32,599 nt of DNA from Clostridium sp. OM02-18AC (GTDB lineage: Bacteria; Bacillota; Clostridia; Lachnospirales; Lachnospiraceae), in the NCBI RefSeq assembly GCF_003481825.1, contig NZ_QULW01000010.1, positions 1-32,599 of the forward strand, in the 5' to 3' direction. Numbering within the stretch: the first letter of the stretch is position 1; each line of letters begins with the position of its first letter. This document shows positions 1 through 8,435 of this stretch, one piece after another. The notes under the pieces are model-generated. The model was given only the letters and a program-made list of their open reading frames with translations. It searched no databases and was not told the DNA's origin. The position numbers were made by a program, and so were the translations under genes.

Positions 1-22
1 TATGATTTTTTAGTTTAAAAGA

Positions 23-57
23 GCGTGTGAAAAATGATTTCTCATTTTTTCACACGC
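23..57. terminator. Hairpin terminator at island edge
   Basis: A 15-base arm GCGTGTGAAAAATGA (23-37) pairs with 42-57 across a 4-base loop, with one extra T. Reading on the minus strand, the stem is followed by a TCTTTTAAAC tail, so it probably ends the minus-strand transcript of the broken gene at 170-905. It could also work from the other side. The remaining bases up to 169 show no gene. Confidence 0.6.
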
Positions 58-169
58 CCCTTCATTTTTATCAAGGAAAAGTATTTTGTATGAGACCAAA
101 CCACTCGCCTTTAAAATAACAAATTTTTTAGCACGTTGGAAAAGGCTAACCTTAGATTAACCAACACAA

Positions 170-905
170 TTATCTCTTCAAATTTCCATTTTCATCTCTT
201 CCTTCTCCACTTTCATAATGTTCAACATCATGAAAAGCGTCCTTCATATCCTTATACAAACTACTACGAGAAAAAACATTCATCTCATCAAATTTAAAAA
301 AATATCTTCCTTCGAAATAATTTGCCATACGATTATTTGAGTATGAAATTTCATTCAACTTTCGCGAAATATCACCTATTTTTTCGAAATATCTTCATTT
401 TTCTCGATATTCTTCGTGAAGCACACTTTTCTATCATACTTCACTATTTTCCGTGTACTTCCCTCTCGATAACTCAATCCTATTTGTATAATCGGTGCAA
501 CTTTCATCATTAAATTTCCCCAGAAATGGCAATTTGTCCCATGATTCTTTCCTCAGGATATAATTCTAATTCTTCTTTAAAAATATTATCCGTAATAAAT
601 TCATTTTTTTCGCCATTGTTACTTATTCTCTCCAAGGAAAGCTTTATTTTTTCAGCTTTTGACCGACCAGTATTTGAGATTTTTAAATACAAAAGACCTG
701 CATTTTCGCTCAATTCACACGATAATAAAGGGCTTAGACTATTTAAATATTGAACATTATTTGTATGATTAAAATATATACTACTTAATAAAGCAAATGT
801 CGAAACTATTGTAGCTATAACTGCTATTATGTTTGCCATTGAACTATCTGCAATAGCATGAAGCAATGAGATTATTTCGTTTATTTGTGCTGTACTCAAA
901 CTCAT
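170..905 (-). pseudogene. Membrane-anchored beta-sandwich-like protein, broken by two -1 frameshifts
   Basis: Three minus-strand pieces read as one protein if a single base is restored at two places. Piece 1 (905-510, 131 aa) has one membrane segment at about residues 22-45, then a beta-rich stretch with NTGRSKAEKIKLSLE and LYPEER. Piece 2 (510-376, 44 aa) starts as an overlapping TAATG and contains IIQIGLSYREGS. Piece 3 (to 170) continues as a charged helical tail. The order TM, 'NTG.s.A..i.L', 'L.PeE', 'I.I.Y.e.' is common in uncharacterised membrane proteins, and it spans the first break. One lost T in the T3 run at 512-514 and one lost A in the A6 run (379-384) would explain both breaks. 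Alternatives are three small real ORFs, assembly indels, or frameshifting on AAA AAA. Function unknown; it lies downstream of the RM genes on the same strand. Confidence 0.55.
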
Positions 906-1338
906 CTTCTTTACATTGACCTTCTAATTTCAATATGGTAGCAAAGAGTAATCTCCAGACTACAATTATCTCATATTGTTGCAAGTCATGTCATCTTTCA
1001 ATTCTTTTAGCTTTAAAACCATACATATAACATCAAATTGGAAATTTTATCTTCTTTATTATATTATTTCCGTTCCAACTCTAGGTCTGCAGAATTTAAA
1101 TTTCATGTCAACTTTCATAGTAATATCTCATAGGTGCTATTCTTCGATCTTATCTCAATTTCTCTTAATCAGACAATCTGCCATATATATTTACTACATC
1201 CGTCAGATTCACCTAATTTGCAAATAAAAAATTTCTATAAACTTGAAAAATTCATCTTCCATTACCTGAAATATGGTCATGTAAACTGTAAACGTTCTTA
1301 TAATTCCATATTTGCTCAATTATAGCCAGTAACATATT
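906..1338. other. 433-bp AT-rich gap without a clear gene
   Basis: No convincing start, RBS or conserved product is visible on either strand. The minus strand shows short protein-like stretches separated by frequent TGA/TAA codons (for example IEQIWNYKNVYSLHDH near 1280-1320), so a decayed gene is possible, but I recognise no family. Low GC matches the rest of the island. Confidence 0.4.
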
Positions 1339-3447
1339 TTACATCATTTCCCAAGAAAGAACGGAATTCATTACTTTTTTGGGTTGTGCTTTTATTTGAA
1401 CATCAAATTTTAAAGCTGTTTTACGAATACTTGAATCTGCATTGTGTAATCGCATAGAAATAATCCATTGATCAAAATAAACCTCTAAAGTTGTTTTACT
1501 TCTCGGTTTAATTCTTACTTCGACAATTTCTTCCGGCATCGTAACACAAGAAACTGCTTGTTCATTCTTTAATCCACCATATGGTTTCATAAGTGATCCA
1601 TGCATATTATATGGATAGACTATTGTAGCCTTAGCTTTGTCATCTTTTATAAATTTATAAAAATCATGATTTCCAAACATATATTCGAAAAATAATTTTG
1701 AAAACTCGCTTGCTGATTTTCGTTGATTATCATCCATTTCGTCTGTTATCATACCCAATCTTCGTATTTCTTTCACAAAAGCTTCTACGATAGGATAATA
1801 AACCGTATCCATTTTTTGTGTTATTTCAGACCATGTCTTATATTTCGCCTGATAATTTTCAATAATTTTTTGAACTTCCGCCATTTTGTTCATAAATTCA
1901 TTACTACATGTAAACTTGCCGTTTGTCCATTCTTTCGCAAAATCAGGATTTTCTGTAATTCTCGGATGTTTGACTGCCTCATGATTATTTTTACAACTTA
2001 TTCCCAATTCTCGAACTACACTCTTTTTGGTTTTATCAGTATATACCGTAAAGCATATATCACGAACATCTCCTTTTACCCCTGCATTATCTGGCATAGC
2101 AGACAATACGGCGTAAAGTCCTTCTGGCAATTTGATGATTGGCTCTTTCATTTTTAGATATGTAGCAGCAACTTTAGCTGCTATATCATATGAGTTCTTT
2201 TTCTGTTCAAAATCCCATACGTTTTTCTCATCGTCATCTTCTTCAAAAGCACCCTCGTTGTTTTCTACAACTTGATACGCTTGTTCTATATTTTTATAAT
2301 TTTTATCCTCCAATATTTCTAATTGCTCAGATTTCCATCCAGAGTTGCTCAATTCATTATAAATAGCTATTAATGAAGAATACTCAAATGCTTTTCCATT
2401 TATATCTTTTCTGGTTATCCTTCTATCCGCTTTAATTTCATCTTTTGGGCTTTCAAAATTTAAAAATGGGGTCAAATCTTTTGTTGTCAAAATTTTGTAT
2501 ACTTCACCGGCTATAACCTCCGCTAGCTTTACTGGAACTGCATTTCCAATCTGTTTATACTTGCTTTCCAAATCACCACAAAACTCCATATTCATAGGAA
2601 ATGTTTGAATTGCAGCCGCTTCTTTATAACTAAGTCGTCTATTTACGCCAACAAATTCAAATTTATCTACTCCAACATGAACCATTCCTCCAGAGTCTGG
2701 GCTTAATGCAACTTGTTTTGCCATCGCTGGAATTGTAAAAGAAACATCATTATATTCTCTTTTTCTATTTCTTGACATAAAACGTGAAGAAAAAGGTGCT
2801 TGACAAACATCTTTCATATCAACCGGCGGTAAGATAGATAATGCCTCTTTTAATGTTGTTACCTTTGGATTACCAGCAGGAAAAATATATGCCCCGCCTT
2901 TGCAGATATCATTTCTAATTCCAATAAATATAACCCTCATTCTATCTTGAGGCACGCCATAATTGCTTGCATTTACAGTTGGAGCCGACATAGTATATCC
3001 TAATTCTGAAAAATCATCTATAATCTTTTCAAAAACAGCTCCGTCCCCCAATGATTTTATTCCAATTACGTTTTCAGCAATAAAAACTTTTGGATTTTTT
3101 ATTCGTACCATTTCAACAAAATGTCTATACAAGACATTTCGAGAATCGTCAATTTGCCTTGGTCCCGCTAAAGAAAATCCCTGACAAGGAAATCCGCCTA
3201 AAACAACATCTATATCTTTTCCATATGCAATTTTAGAAAAATCTATTTTTGATATATCTCCACATTCAATTTTTGTACACTCTTCTTCCGGCTTTCTTTC
3301 GCCCAATTCATTGTAGTTCGCCCATTTGTCATACGTATTACATGCATCTTGATTAAAATCATTTGCCCATAAAATTCTAAAGCCTTTATTATGAAACCCC
3401 ATATCGAGTCCACCAGCGCCTGAAAACATAGATATAACATTAAACAT
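1339..3447 (-). CDS. Fused type II restriction-modification protein: C5 cytosine methyltransferase + HaeIII-like endonuclease (predicted GGCC)
   Basis: The 702-aa product has two parts. Residues 1-320 are a complete C5-MTase: motif I FSGAGGLDMG (8-17), motif IV GGFPCQGFS with catalytic Cys88, ENV (125-127), QDRMRV (167-172) and GNAVPV (301-306). The target-recognition region has FMSRNRKREYND (223-234) and a following FT..A..Q..L.P pattern that I recall from M.HaeIII, a GGCC enzyme. Residues about 345-702 resemble the HaeIII endonuclease family: GKAFEY (351-356), GDVRD (459-463) and GISCKNNHEAVKHPR (482-496), with K486 a likely PD-(D/E)XK lysine. M and R enzymes of this kind are normally separate proteins of about 330 aa each, so this looks like an in-frame fusion. 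It starts 10 bp after the 145-aa gene with AGGGAGG as RBS. GGCC recognition is an inference; the MTase call is secure. Confidence 0.9.
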   Translation of the reverse strand: MFNVISMFSGAGGLDMGFHNKGFRILWANDFNQDACNTYDKWANYNELGERKPEEECTKIECGDISKIDFSKIAYGKDIDVVLGGFPCQGFSLAGPRQIDDSRNVLYRHFVEMVRIKNPKVFIAENVIGIKSLGDGAVFEKIIDDFSELGYTMSAPTVNASNYGVPQDRMRVIFIGIRNDICKGGAYIFPAGNPKVTTLKEALSILPPVDMKDVCQAPFSSRFMSRNRKREYNDVSFTIPAMAKQVALSPDSGGMVHVGVDKFEFVGVNRRLSYKEAAAIQTFPMNMEFCGDLESKYKQIGNAVPVKLAEVIAGEVYKILTTKDLTPFLNFESPKDEIKADRRITRKDINGKAFEYSSLIAIYNELSNSGWKSEQLEILEDKNYKNIEQAYQVVENNEGAFEEDDDEKNVWDFEQKKNSYDIAAKVAATYLKMKEPIIKLPEGLYAVLSAMPDNAGVKGDVRDICFTVYTDKTKKSVVRELGISCKNNHEAVKHPRITENPDFAKEWTNGKFTCSNEFMNKMAEVQKIIENYQAKYKTWSEITQKMDTVYYPIVEAFVKEIRRLGMITDEMDDNQRKSASEFSKLFFEYMFGNHDFYKFIKDDKAKATIVYPYNMHGSLMKPYGGLKNEQAVSCVTMPEEIVEVRIKPRSKTTLEVYFDQWIISMRLHNADSSIRKTALKFDVQIKAQPKKVMNSVLSWEMM

Positions 3448-3457
3448 ATTGACCTCC

Positions 3458-3895
3458 CTAAAGTCCGCTTGCTAAAAATAATTTATACTTTTCTATTTTT
3501 CTTTGTTCGCATAAATACTTTAGCAATCCTACATCTGCGTATCTTAATTGAGGAAAATATATAATACCATCGTCTCGCTCAATAAACGGCGAACACACTC
3601 CTTTAATTTTTGAGACCTTGTTTATAAGACTACAAATAAGATTTTTCTGTTCTTTCGAATCTATAAAAATCATTTGATACTTACACTTTGAACTCATAAG
3701 TTTTTCCAATTCATTAAACGATAATTTCATTTCTTTAATTTTCCCTTTTTTTATCAATCGTACGCAAAATAACTTTTGACTTGAATCTAGAAAAAGTATT
3801 TTTTCATCATAATCTTCTCGAATAAGATCATATAATTTAAAGCTATCGATTTTTCCTGAAATTTGTTTGTAATACTCCAAAAGCCTGCTTCTCAT
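3458..3895 (-). CDS. Hypothetical protein preceding the RM fusion gene
   Basis: A 145-aa lysine-rich protein I do not recognise. It has no signal peptide, membrane segment or obvious HTH. Helical ends flank a central beta-like part (YQMIFIDSKEQKNLI), and it closes with LLKYLCEQRKIEKYKLFLASG. I chose the ATG at 3895 because GGGGTGG sits 6 bases upstream; a GTG at 3904 in the same frame is less likely. The ATG overlaps the stop of a possible 32-codon leader frame (ATGA). It lies 10 bp upstream of the methyltransferase-endonuclease gene and is almost certainly cotranscribed, so a role in restriction-modification (controller, accessory or specificity factor) is possible but unproven. Its AT-rich composition matches the island. 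Confidence 0.75.
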   Translation of the reverse strand: MRSRLLEYYKQISGKIDSFKLYDLIREDYDEKILFLDSSQKLFCVRLIKKGKIKEMKLSFNELEKLMSSKCKYQMIFIDSKEQKNLICSLINKVSKIKGVCSPFIERDDGIIYFPQLRYADVGLLKYLCEQRKIEKYKLFLASGL

Positions 3896-3990
3896 TCTAA
3901 CCACCCCGATTTTTCTGAATACTTATAACGCGTTTTGCTATAAATAAAACTTTCACTATTTTTTAACTTTTCATCTACATCTTTCATCAT
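3892..3990 (-). CDS. Possible 32-aa leader ORF of the RM operon
   Basis: An open frame begins ATG ATG AAA GAT at 3990 and ends in a TGA that overlaps the ATG of the next gene (ATGA). The peptide ends NSESFIYSKTRYKYSEKSGWLE. The ATG-ATG lies immediately after the predicted -10 element, so a transcript would have almost no leader. It would therefore have to be translated leaderless, or not at all. The coupling to the next gene is the main argument for it. Confidence 0.25.
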   Translation of the reverse strand: MMKDVDEKLKNSESFIYSKTRYKYSEKSGWLE

Positions 3991-3991
3991 T

Positions 3992-4020
3992 ATATTAGAA
4001 CATATGTTTGTCTTTGTCAA
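3992..4020 (-). promoter_or_regulatory. Sigma-A-type promoter of the RM operon
   Basis: On the minus strand TTGACA (4015-4020) is followed after 17 bases by TAATAT (3992-3997). A TATAAT overlaps 3 bases further on with a 20-base spacer. It faces the RM genes. Confidence 0.6.
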
Positions 4021-4047
4021 GTTGATCTTATTCTCCATATTCGTTAT

Positions 4048-5685
4048 TTACTCCATTCTATTCGAACACAATTTCACCACAACTTCACAGTGCCCGGTCG
4101 CCGGAAACATATCCACCGGCCACGCGCCTTCAGCCCGATATCCCATCTTCTTAAACACGCTCAAATCTCTCGCCAGAGTATCCGGTCCGCAGGACACATA
4201 GATCACGGTCTTTGCTTTCACTGCTGCCACTGCCTTAATGAATGCCTCTGTGCTTCCAGCTCTTGGCGGGTCCATCAGGACGACATCCACGCTATCGCCG
4301 GATGCGGCCATCTGCATCATGAATTCGGTTGCGTCGTTGCGGAAGAAACGGATGTTCTTGACATCGTTGCATTTTGCGTTCTGGATGGCATCGCGCACAG
4401 CATCGGCATTTAACTCGACACCGATGACTTCTTTTGCTTTGGATGCAGCGATGATTCCGATGGTTCCGATTCCGCAGTAAGCATCCAGCACGCGCTCGTT
4501 TCCGGTCAAATCAGCCAGTTCAATGGCTTTGCCGTACAGATACTCGGTCTGCACCGGGTTTACCTGATAGAAGGATTTCGGGGAGATGCGGAATTTGCAG
4601 CCGCACAGCTCGTCTTCAATAAATCCTTTCCCGTACAGTACGTGTTCTTTGTCTCCCAGTACCATGCTGGTGCCGCGGTTGTTGATGTTCTGGACAATGG
4701 TGGTGATCTCCGGGTGTTTCTGGCGCAGGGCTTTGACAAAGTTATTCTTGGACGGGAATACCGGGGATGCGGTAACCAGAACAACCATGATCTGACCGCT
4801 GGTAAAGCCGCGGCGAATCAGCACATGGCGCAGCAGGCCATAACCGGTGTCTTCGTCGTATGTGTGAATCTTGAAGGATTTCAGCATGCCGCGGATCGTA
4901 CCAATGATCTCGTCTGCTTTCTTGTCTTCGATCATGCAGGTCTCTACCGGCACGATGTTGTGTGTTTTCTCTTCGTAGACACCGGAAATGGCTTCTCCCT
5001 TGCGGTAACCAAATACTGCATGGACTTTGTTGCGGTAATGGAATGGATCATCCATGCCTTTGATGCCGTGTACTTTACAATAATTTCCGAGAAGCTTCTG
5101 CATCTGGCTCTGTTTCATCTGGAGCTGCTCTTTGTAAGGCATGTCCAGATACTGACAGCCGCCGCAGCGATGAGCAACCGGACAAAGCCCCTTTTTCTTT
5201 GCCTGCTGCGTCTTTTCTGCCGCCCGCTTCTGTTCTTCCGGTGTCTGTGCCTGTGCTTTTGCGTTTTTCTGAAAAGCTCCTGATTTCTGCTTCGAATCTG
5301 TACCTATTCCAAAATTTTTATCGTTCTTTCCAACAAATTTCCCAGTGTTTTTCTGAACAAATTTGCGCTCAGATTTTCTATCATTTTCGCGGCCGAACTC
5401 CTGTGCAGATTCCTGCGTTCCTCTTTTTCCAAGCTTTGCTCCTTTTTTTACATCGGTTTTTCCATTCTGATTCCGGTCATCTTCCCGATGAAGGCCCTCA
5501 GAAAAATTCCTGAAACCTTTCTTTTCGAAATTTTTCCCTATCTTCTCGCCTTTCTTCTCCCCAGCGCCTCTCACCGGTTTCTCTCCTACCCACTCCTCAA
5601 ATTTCTCATCCAGACTCCAGCTCTGCTTTCTGGCAGCTGACTTTTTCTTTCCTGTTTCTTTTTTTATATTTCTATCCTGTTTCAT
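4048..5685 (-). CDS. rlmD: 23S rRNA (uracil-C5)-methyltransferase, RumA/RlmD family, with long basic N-terminal tail
   Basis: SAM-dependent formation of 5-methyluridine in 23S rRNA (U1939 and/or U747 class). Seen in the 545-aa protein: an iron-sulphur Cys set C-X5-C-X2-C at residues 168-177 (CPVAHRCGGC) plus a later Cys in VETCMIE (about 250), the SAM-binding motif LDAYCGIGTIG (about 400-410), DPPRAG (about 472), and the catalytic-Cys motif YVSCGPDT (Cys499). The first ~165 residues are a Lys/Gly/Glu-rich low-complexity tail in place of a recognisable TRAM domain; it could bind rRNA. I chose the ATG at 5685 because AAGGA precedes it at proper spacing; a TTG three codons upstream is too close. 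Firmicutes carry paralogues (RlmCD type), so the exact target uridine is uncertain. It marks the first ordinary-composition gene after the AT-rich island. Confidence 0.88.
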   Translation of the reverse strand: MKQDRNIKKETGKKKSAARKQSWSLDEKFEEWVGEKPVRGAGEKKGEKIGKNFEKKGFRNFSEGLHREDDRNQNGKTDVKKGAKLGKRGTQESAQEFGRENDRKSERKFVQKNTGKFVGKNDKNFGIGTDSKQKSGAFQKNAKAQAQTPEEQKRAAEKTQQAKKKGLCPVAHRCGGCQYLDMPYKEQLQMKQSQMQKLLGNYCKVHGIKGMDDPFHYRNKVHAVFGYRKGEAISGVYEEKTHNIVPVETCMIEDKKADEIIGTIRGMLKSFKIHTYDEDTGYGLLRHVLIRRGFTSGQIMVVLVTASPVFPSKNNFVKALRQKHPEITTIVQNINNRGTSMVLGDKEHVLYGKGFIEDELCGCKFRISPKSFYQVNPVQTEYLYGKAIELADLTGNERVLDAYCGIGTIGIIAASKAKEVIGVELNADAVRDAIQNAKCNDVKNIRFFRNDATEFMMQMAASGDSVDVVLMDPPRAGSTEAFIKAVAAVKAKTVIYVSCGPDTLARDLSVFKKMGYRAEGAWPVDMFPATGHCEVVVKLCSNRME

Positions 5686-5817
5686 ACTATTCAAATCCTT
5701 GCCTTTTTCATCAATTTTTATATAATGATACCAGAGTCAAAAGGATTTTGAACCTTGAGACCCGCCAAAAACATGAATCATTACCTACATTACAACATAC
5801 TTTCAGGAGGATACCCC

Positions 5818-6438
5818 ATGGATCACACAGCTGATAACAACACACAAGCCGGTGCAGCTTGCACCGGCGAGGATTCTTTCTATATCGATCCGGTTCTCTA
5901 CACCGGGCGCCCGGAAAACTGTTCTGGACGGCTGGAAAAGGAGATCCGCACTTATAACCTTCTGGATGAACTCCAGATTCCTTATTGGCGTCTTGACCAC
6001 GATGCCACCGCCACGATCGATACCTGCCATGACGTGGATGTCCGGCTGGATATCGAGATCTGCAAAAATCTGTTCCTGTGCAATGCCCAGAAGACCCAGT
6101 TTTATCTGCTCATGATGCCGGGGCACAAGAAGTTTAAGACAGCAAAGCTTTCCAAACAGATTGGAAGTGCCCGCCTTTCCTTTGCGACACCGGATTTCAT
6201 GGAACAGTTTCTGGATATTACACCGGGCTCCGTTAGTGTGCTTGGTCTCATGAATGACCATGATAACCGGGTGCGCCTCCTCATTGACCAGGATGTGATC
6301 GATCACCACACCTTTATCGGATGCCATCCATGCATCAATACTTCGAGCTTAAAGCTTTACACAAAAGACATTTTGGAGAAATTTCTCCCTGCCGTCCATC
6401 ATGAGTACACCGTCGTTCATCTTCCCTGGGAGGATTGA
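5818..6438 (+). CDS. Prolyl-tRNA editing protein (YbaK/ProX-PrdX family deacylase)
   Basis: A 206-aa stand-alone editing domain related to the INS domain of prolyl-tRNA synthetase; members hydrolyse mischarged Ala-tRNA(Pro) or related species in the cytosol. Visible hallmarks: MPGHKKFKTAKLSKQIG around residues 100-115 with the conserved lysines, SARLSFA, the DITPGSVSVLGL block, and the C-terminal IGCHPCINTSSLKL block. The ATG at 5818 has a strong AGGAGG (5805-5810) eight bases upstream, so the in-frame codons further upstream are not used. It is transcribed alone, convergent with the Xaa-Pro aminopeptidase. The family is often labelled ProX or PrdX; I give no symbol because those names are used inconsistently. 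Substrate is inferred from family only. Confidence 0.88.
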   Translation: MDHTADNNTQAGAACTGEDSFYIDPVLYTGRPENCSGRLEKEIRTYNLLDELQIPYWRLDHDATATIDTCHDVDVRLDIEICKNLFLCNAQKTQFYLLMMPGHKKFKTAKLSKQIGSARLSFATPDFMEQFLDITPGSVSVLGLMNDHDNRVRLLIDQDVIDHHTFIGCHPCINTSSLKLYTKDILEKFLPAVHHEYTVVHLPWED

Positions 6439-6462
6439 TCTGATTTCATGGTGAGTATCCAC

Positions 6463-6505
6463 GGTCCCACAGCGGCTGCCAGACCGGCAGCCCTGCCATG
6501 GAACC
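6463..6505. terminator. Hairpin between convergent genes
   Basis: GGCTGCC (6474-6480) pairs with GGCAGCC (6486-6492) around a 5-base loop. The stem extends outward imperfectly from GGTCCC to GGAACC. A T-rich stretch (CTTTCATTGATTTTT) follows on the plus strand. It probably ends the tRNA-editing gene and may also serve the minus-strand aminopeptidase. Confidence 0.55.
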
Positions 6506-6518
6506 CTTTCATTGATTT

Positions 6519-8315
6519 TTACTTTTTCAGCGGTCTGGTTACTTCTTTTAACCAGGCCGTTTCTTCTTCCGTTAAGTACGGCGCGATCTTTTTATATACC
6601 TGCGCATGATACTCATTCAGCCATGCCACATCCTGTTCTTCCATCAGGGAAACATCCACCGGCTCTAAGTCGATCGGTACATAAGTCAGGTATTCAAAGC
6701 TTAAGAACTGACCATACTCGGTCTTTTCATCCTTCTTACAGTATACCAGGTTCTCGGTGCGGATTCCGTGGCTTCCTTCGATGTAAAGGCCCGGCTCATC
6801 AGAACATACCATACCAGGCATGAACGGGGCACTGTCCTGACGTTCCGGAACTACGCGGTAGCGGATGCCGATCGGCCGTTCATGCACGTTCAGCAAATAG
6901 CCTACCCCATGACCGGTTCCGTGATTGAAATCCAGTCCGCGTCTCCAAAGTGGTTCTCTTGCCACATAGTCCAGGCTCAGCCCGCTGCAGCCCTGCATGA
7001 ATTTCACATGGCCCAGGCGCAGCATACTCATCAGCACCAGCGTGTAATGTTCCTTTTCTTTCTCGGTCACTGGTCCCAGCGCGATGGTACGGGTAATGTC
7101 CGTACTGCCCTCATAATACTGTCCGCCGGAATCCACCAGATACAGTCCCCGCGCCTGCAGACTTGCAGCGTGTCCAGGCACTGCATGATAATGGCACAAT
7201 GCCGCATTTTCACCGTAAGCAGAAATGGTCGGGAAGCTCGGTTCCAGTGCACCATGTTCCAGACGCAGCTGATCCAGGTAAGCCGCCACACTGCACTCGT
7301 CCATTGGAATCTTTCCGATATTCTTCTTTAACCAGTAAATGTATTTGGTCATAACCACACCGTCCGTGATGTGGGCTTTTTTCATATTCTCAATCTCGGT
7401 CGCGTTTTTCTGTGATTTCGCATATACGGTCGGATTCATCTGGTCCACAATCTGGTTCTGCCCCTGTACGCTCTCATAAATTGCATAGTTAACGCGGCTC
7501 TTCTCTAACAAAATGCGATGACCTTTTAATTCTTTCACATCTGCATAAATGTCATTGTATGGGCGCACGGTAACATCCAGGGTGTTCAGATAATCTTGTA
7601 CCTCGTCAGAAAGCACCTGCGGATTTACATAGAAGAACAGCTGCTCTTTTGTCACCATCAGATAAGAAAGTACAACCGGGTTATACGGGATGTCATTTCC
7701 GCGGATATTTAACATCCAGACAATGTCATCCAGTGTTGTAAGGATATGCACATCCGCATAAGCCTTCTCCATCGCTGCCCTTACGTTTGCAATTTTCTCG
7801 GAAGCAGACTGTCCTGCATATGTTTCGTCCAGAATCCAGACTGGCTTCGCAGAAAGTTCCGGACGATCTTCCCAGATTTCTCCGATCAGGTCATGGTCCG
7901 GGCAGATCACTGCCTGCTTAAGAGAAAGACGCTCTTTTAAGTTCTCTCCGGTCTTGCTGTTGATGACACGTCCATCAAAGCCCAGCACACCCTGTTCCGG
8001 CATATGCTCTTCCAGGTACTGTTCCATAGTCGGCACTCCTGGCTGCCCCATCTTCATCAGTTCCACACCGCTGTCTTTTAACTCGCCTGCTGCCTGGACA
8101 AAATAACGGCCATCTGTCCAGAGACCGGCCCAGTCTTTCGTGATCAGTGCCACACCGGCAGAACCGGTAAAACCAGTGATATATTTTCTGCACGTGAAAT
8201 GCGGACCCACATATTCGGATTCGTGAAAATCTGCCGTCGGTACCAGGTAGGCATCCATGTGGTAAGTCTCCATCCGGCTGCGGAGACGCTCAATTCTGTT
8301 TGTAATCTCGTTCAT
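6519..8315 (-). CDS. pepP: Xaa-Pro aminopeptidase (M24B, aminopeptidase P)
   Basis: Releases the N-terminal residue from peptides whose second residue is proline; cytosolic, two-metal enzyme. The 598-aa length fits the long three-domain type: two creatinase-like N-terminal domains (to about residue 310), then the pita-bread catalytic domain. Metal ligands can be read: D395 (LVDSGGQY), D406 (GSTDITRT), H469 (NHGTGHGVG), E507 (CSDEPG) and E521 (IRTENL). The fold marker HGTGHGVGYLLNVHE is intact. The ATG at 8315 follows AGAGGATA at good spacing. It sits convergent to the prolyl-tRNA editing gene and is probably transcribed alone or after lpdA, which lies 120 bp upstream on the same strand. Confidence 0.95.
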   Translation of the reverse strand: MNEITNRIERLRSRMETYHMDAYLVPTADFHESEYVGPHFTCRKYITGFTGSAGVALITKDWAGLWTDGRYFVQAAGELKDSGVELMKMGQPGVPTMEQYLEEHMPEQGVLGFDGRVINSKTGENLKERLSLKQAVICPDHDLIGEIWEDRPELSAKPVWILDETYAGQSASEKIANVRAAMEKAYADVHILTTLDDIVWMLNIRGNDIPYNPVVLSYLMVTKEQLFFYVNPQVLSDEVQDYLNTLDVTVRPYNDIYADVKELKGHRILLEKSRVNYAIYESVQGQNQIVDQMNPTVYAKSQKNATEIENMKKAHITDGVVMTKYIYWLKKNIGKIPMDECSVAAYLDQLRLEHGALEPSFPTISAYGENAALCHYHAVPGHAASLQARGLYLVDSGGQYYEGSTDITRTIALGPVTEKEKEHYTLVLMSMLRLGHVKFMQGCSGLSLDYVAREPLWRRGLDFNHGTGHGVGYLLNVHERPIGIRYRVVPERQDSAPFMPGMVCSDEPGLYIEGSHGIRTENLVYCKKDEKTEYGQFLSFEYLTYVPIDLEPVDVSLMEEQDVAWLNEYHAQVYKKIAPYLTEEETAWLKEVTRPLKK

Positions 8316-8435
8316 GATAGTATCCTCTTTTTCTTCTTTTTATACTGTTGGAATCACGTTGCCGCCTATAACAGCCTTGTCTTTCTTCAGATGTTTCTGA
8401 CAATCTGCCGCCGCTGATTCCGTAATTATCATTTT

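Noticed and set aside
976..1325. Two plus-strand open frames of 63-83 codons in the island gap
   Set aside because: The composition is low-complexity AT with no RBS and no protein-like conservation visible.
4642..5283. Plus-strand 213-aa open frame
   Set aside because: It is antisense to rlmD, which has all catalytic motifs.
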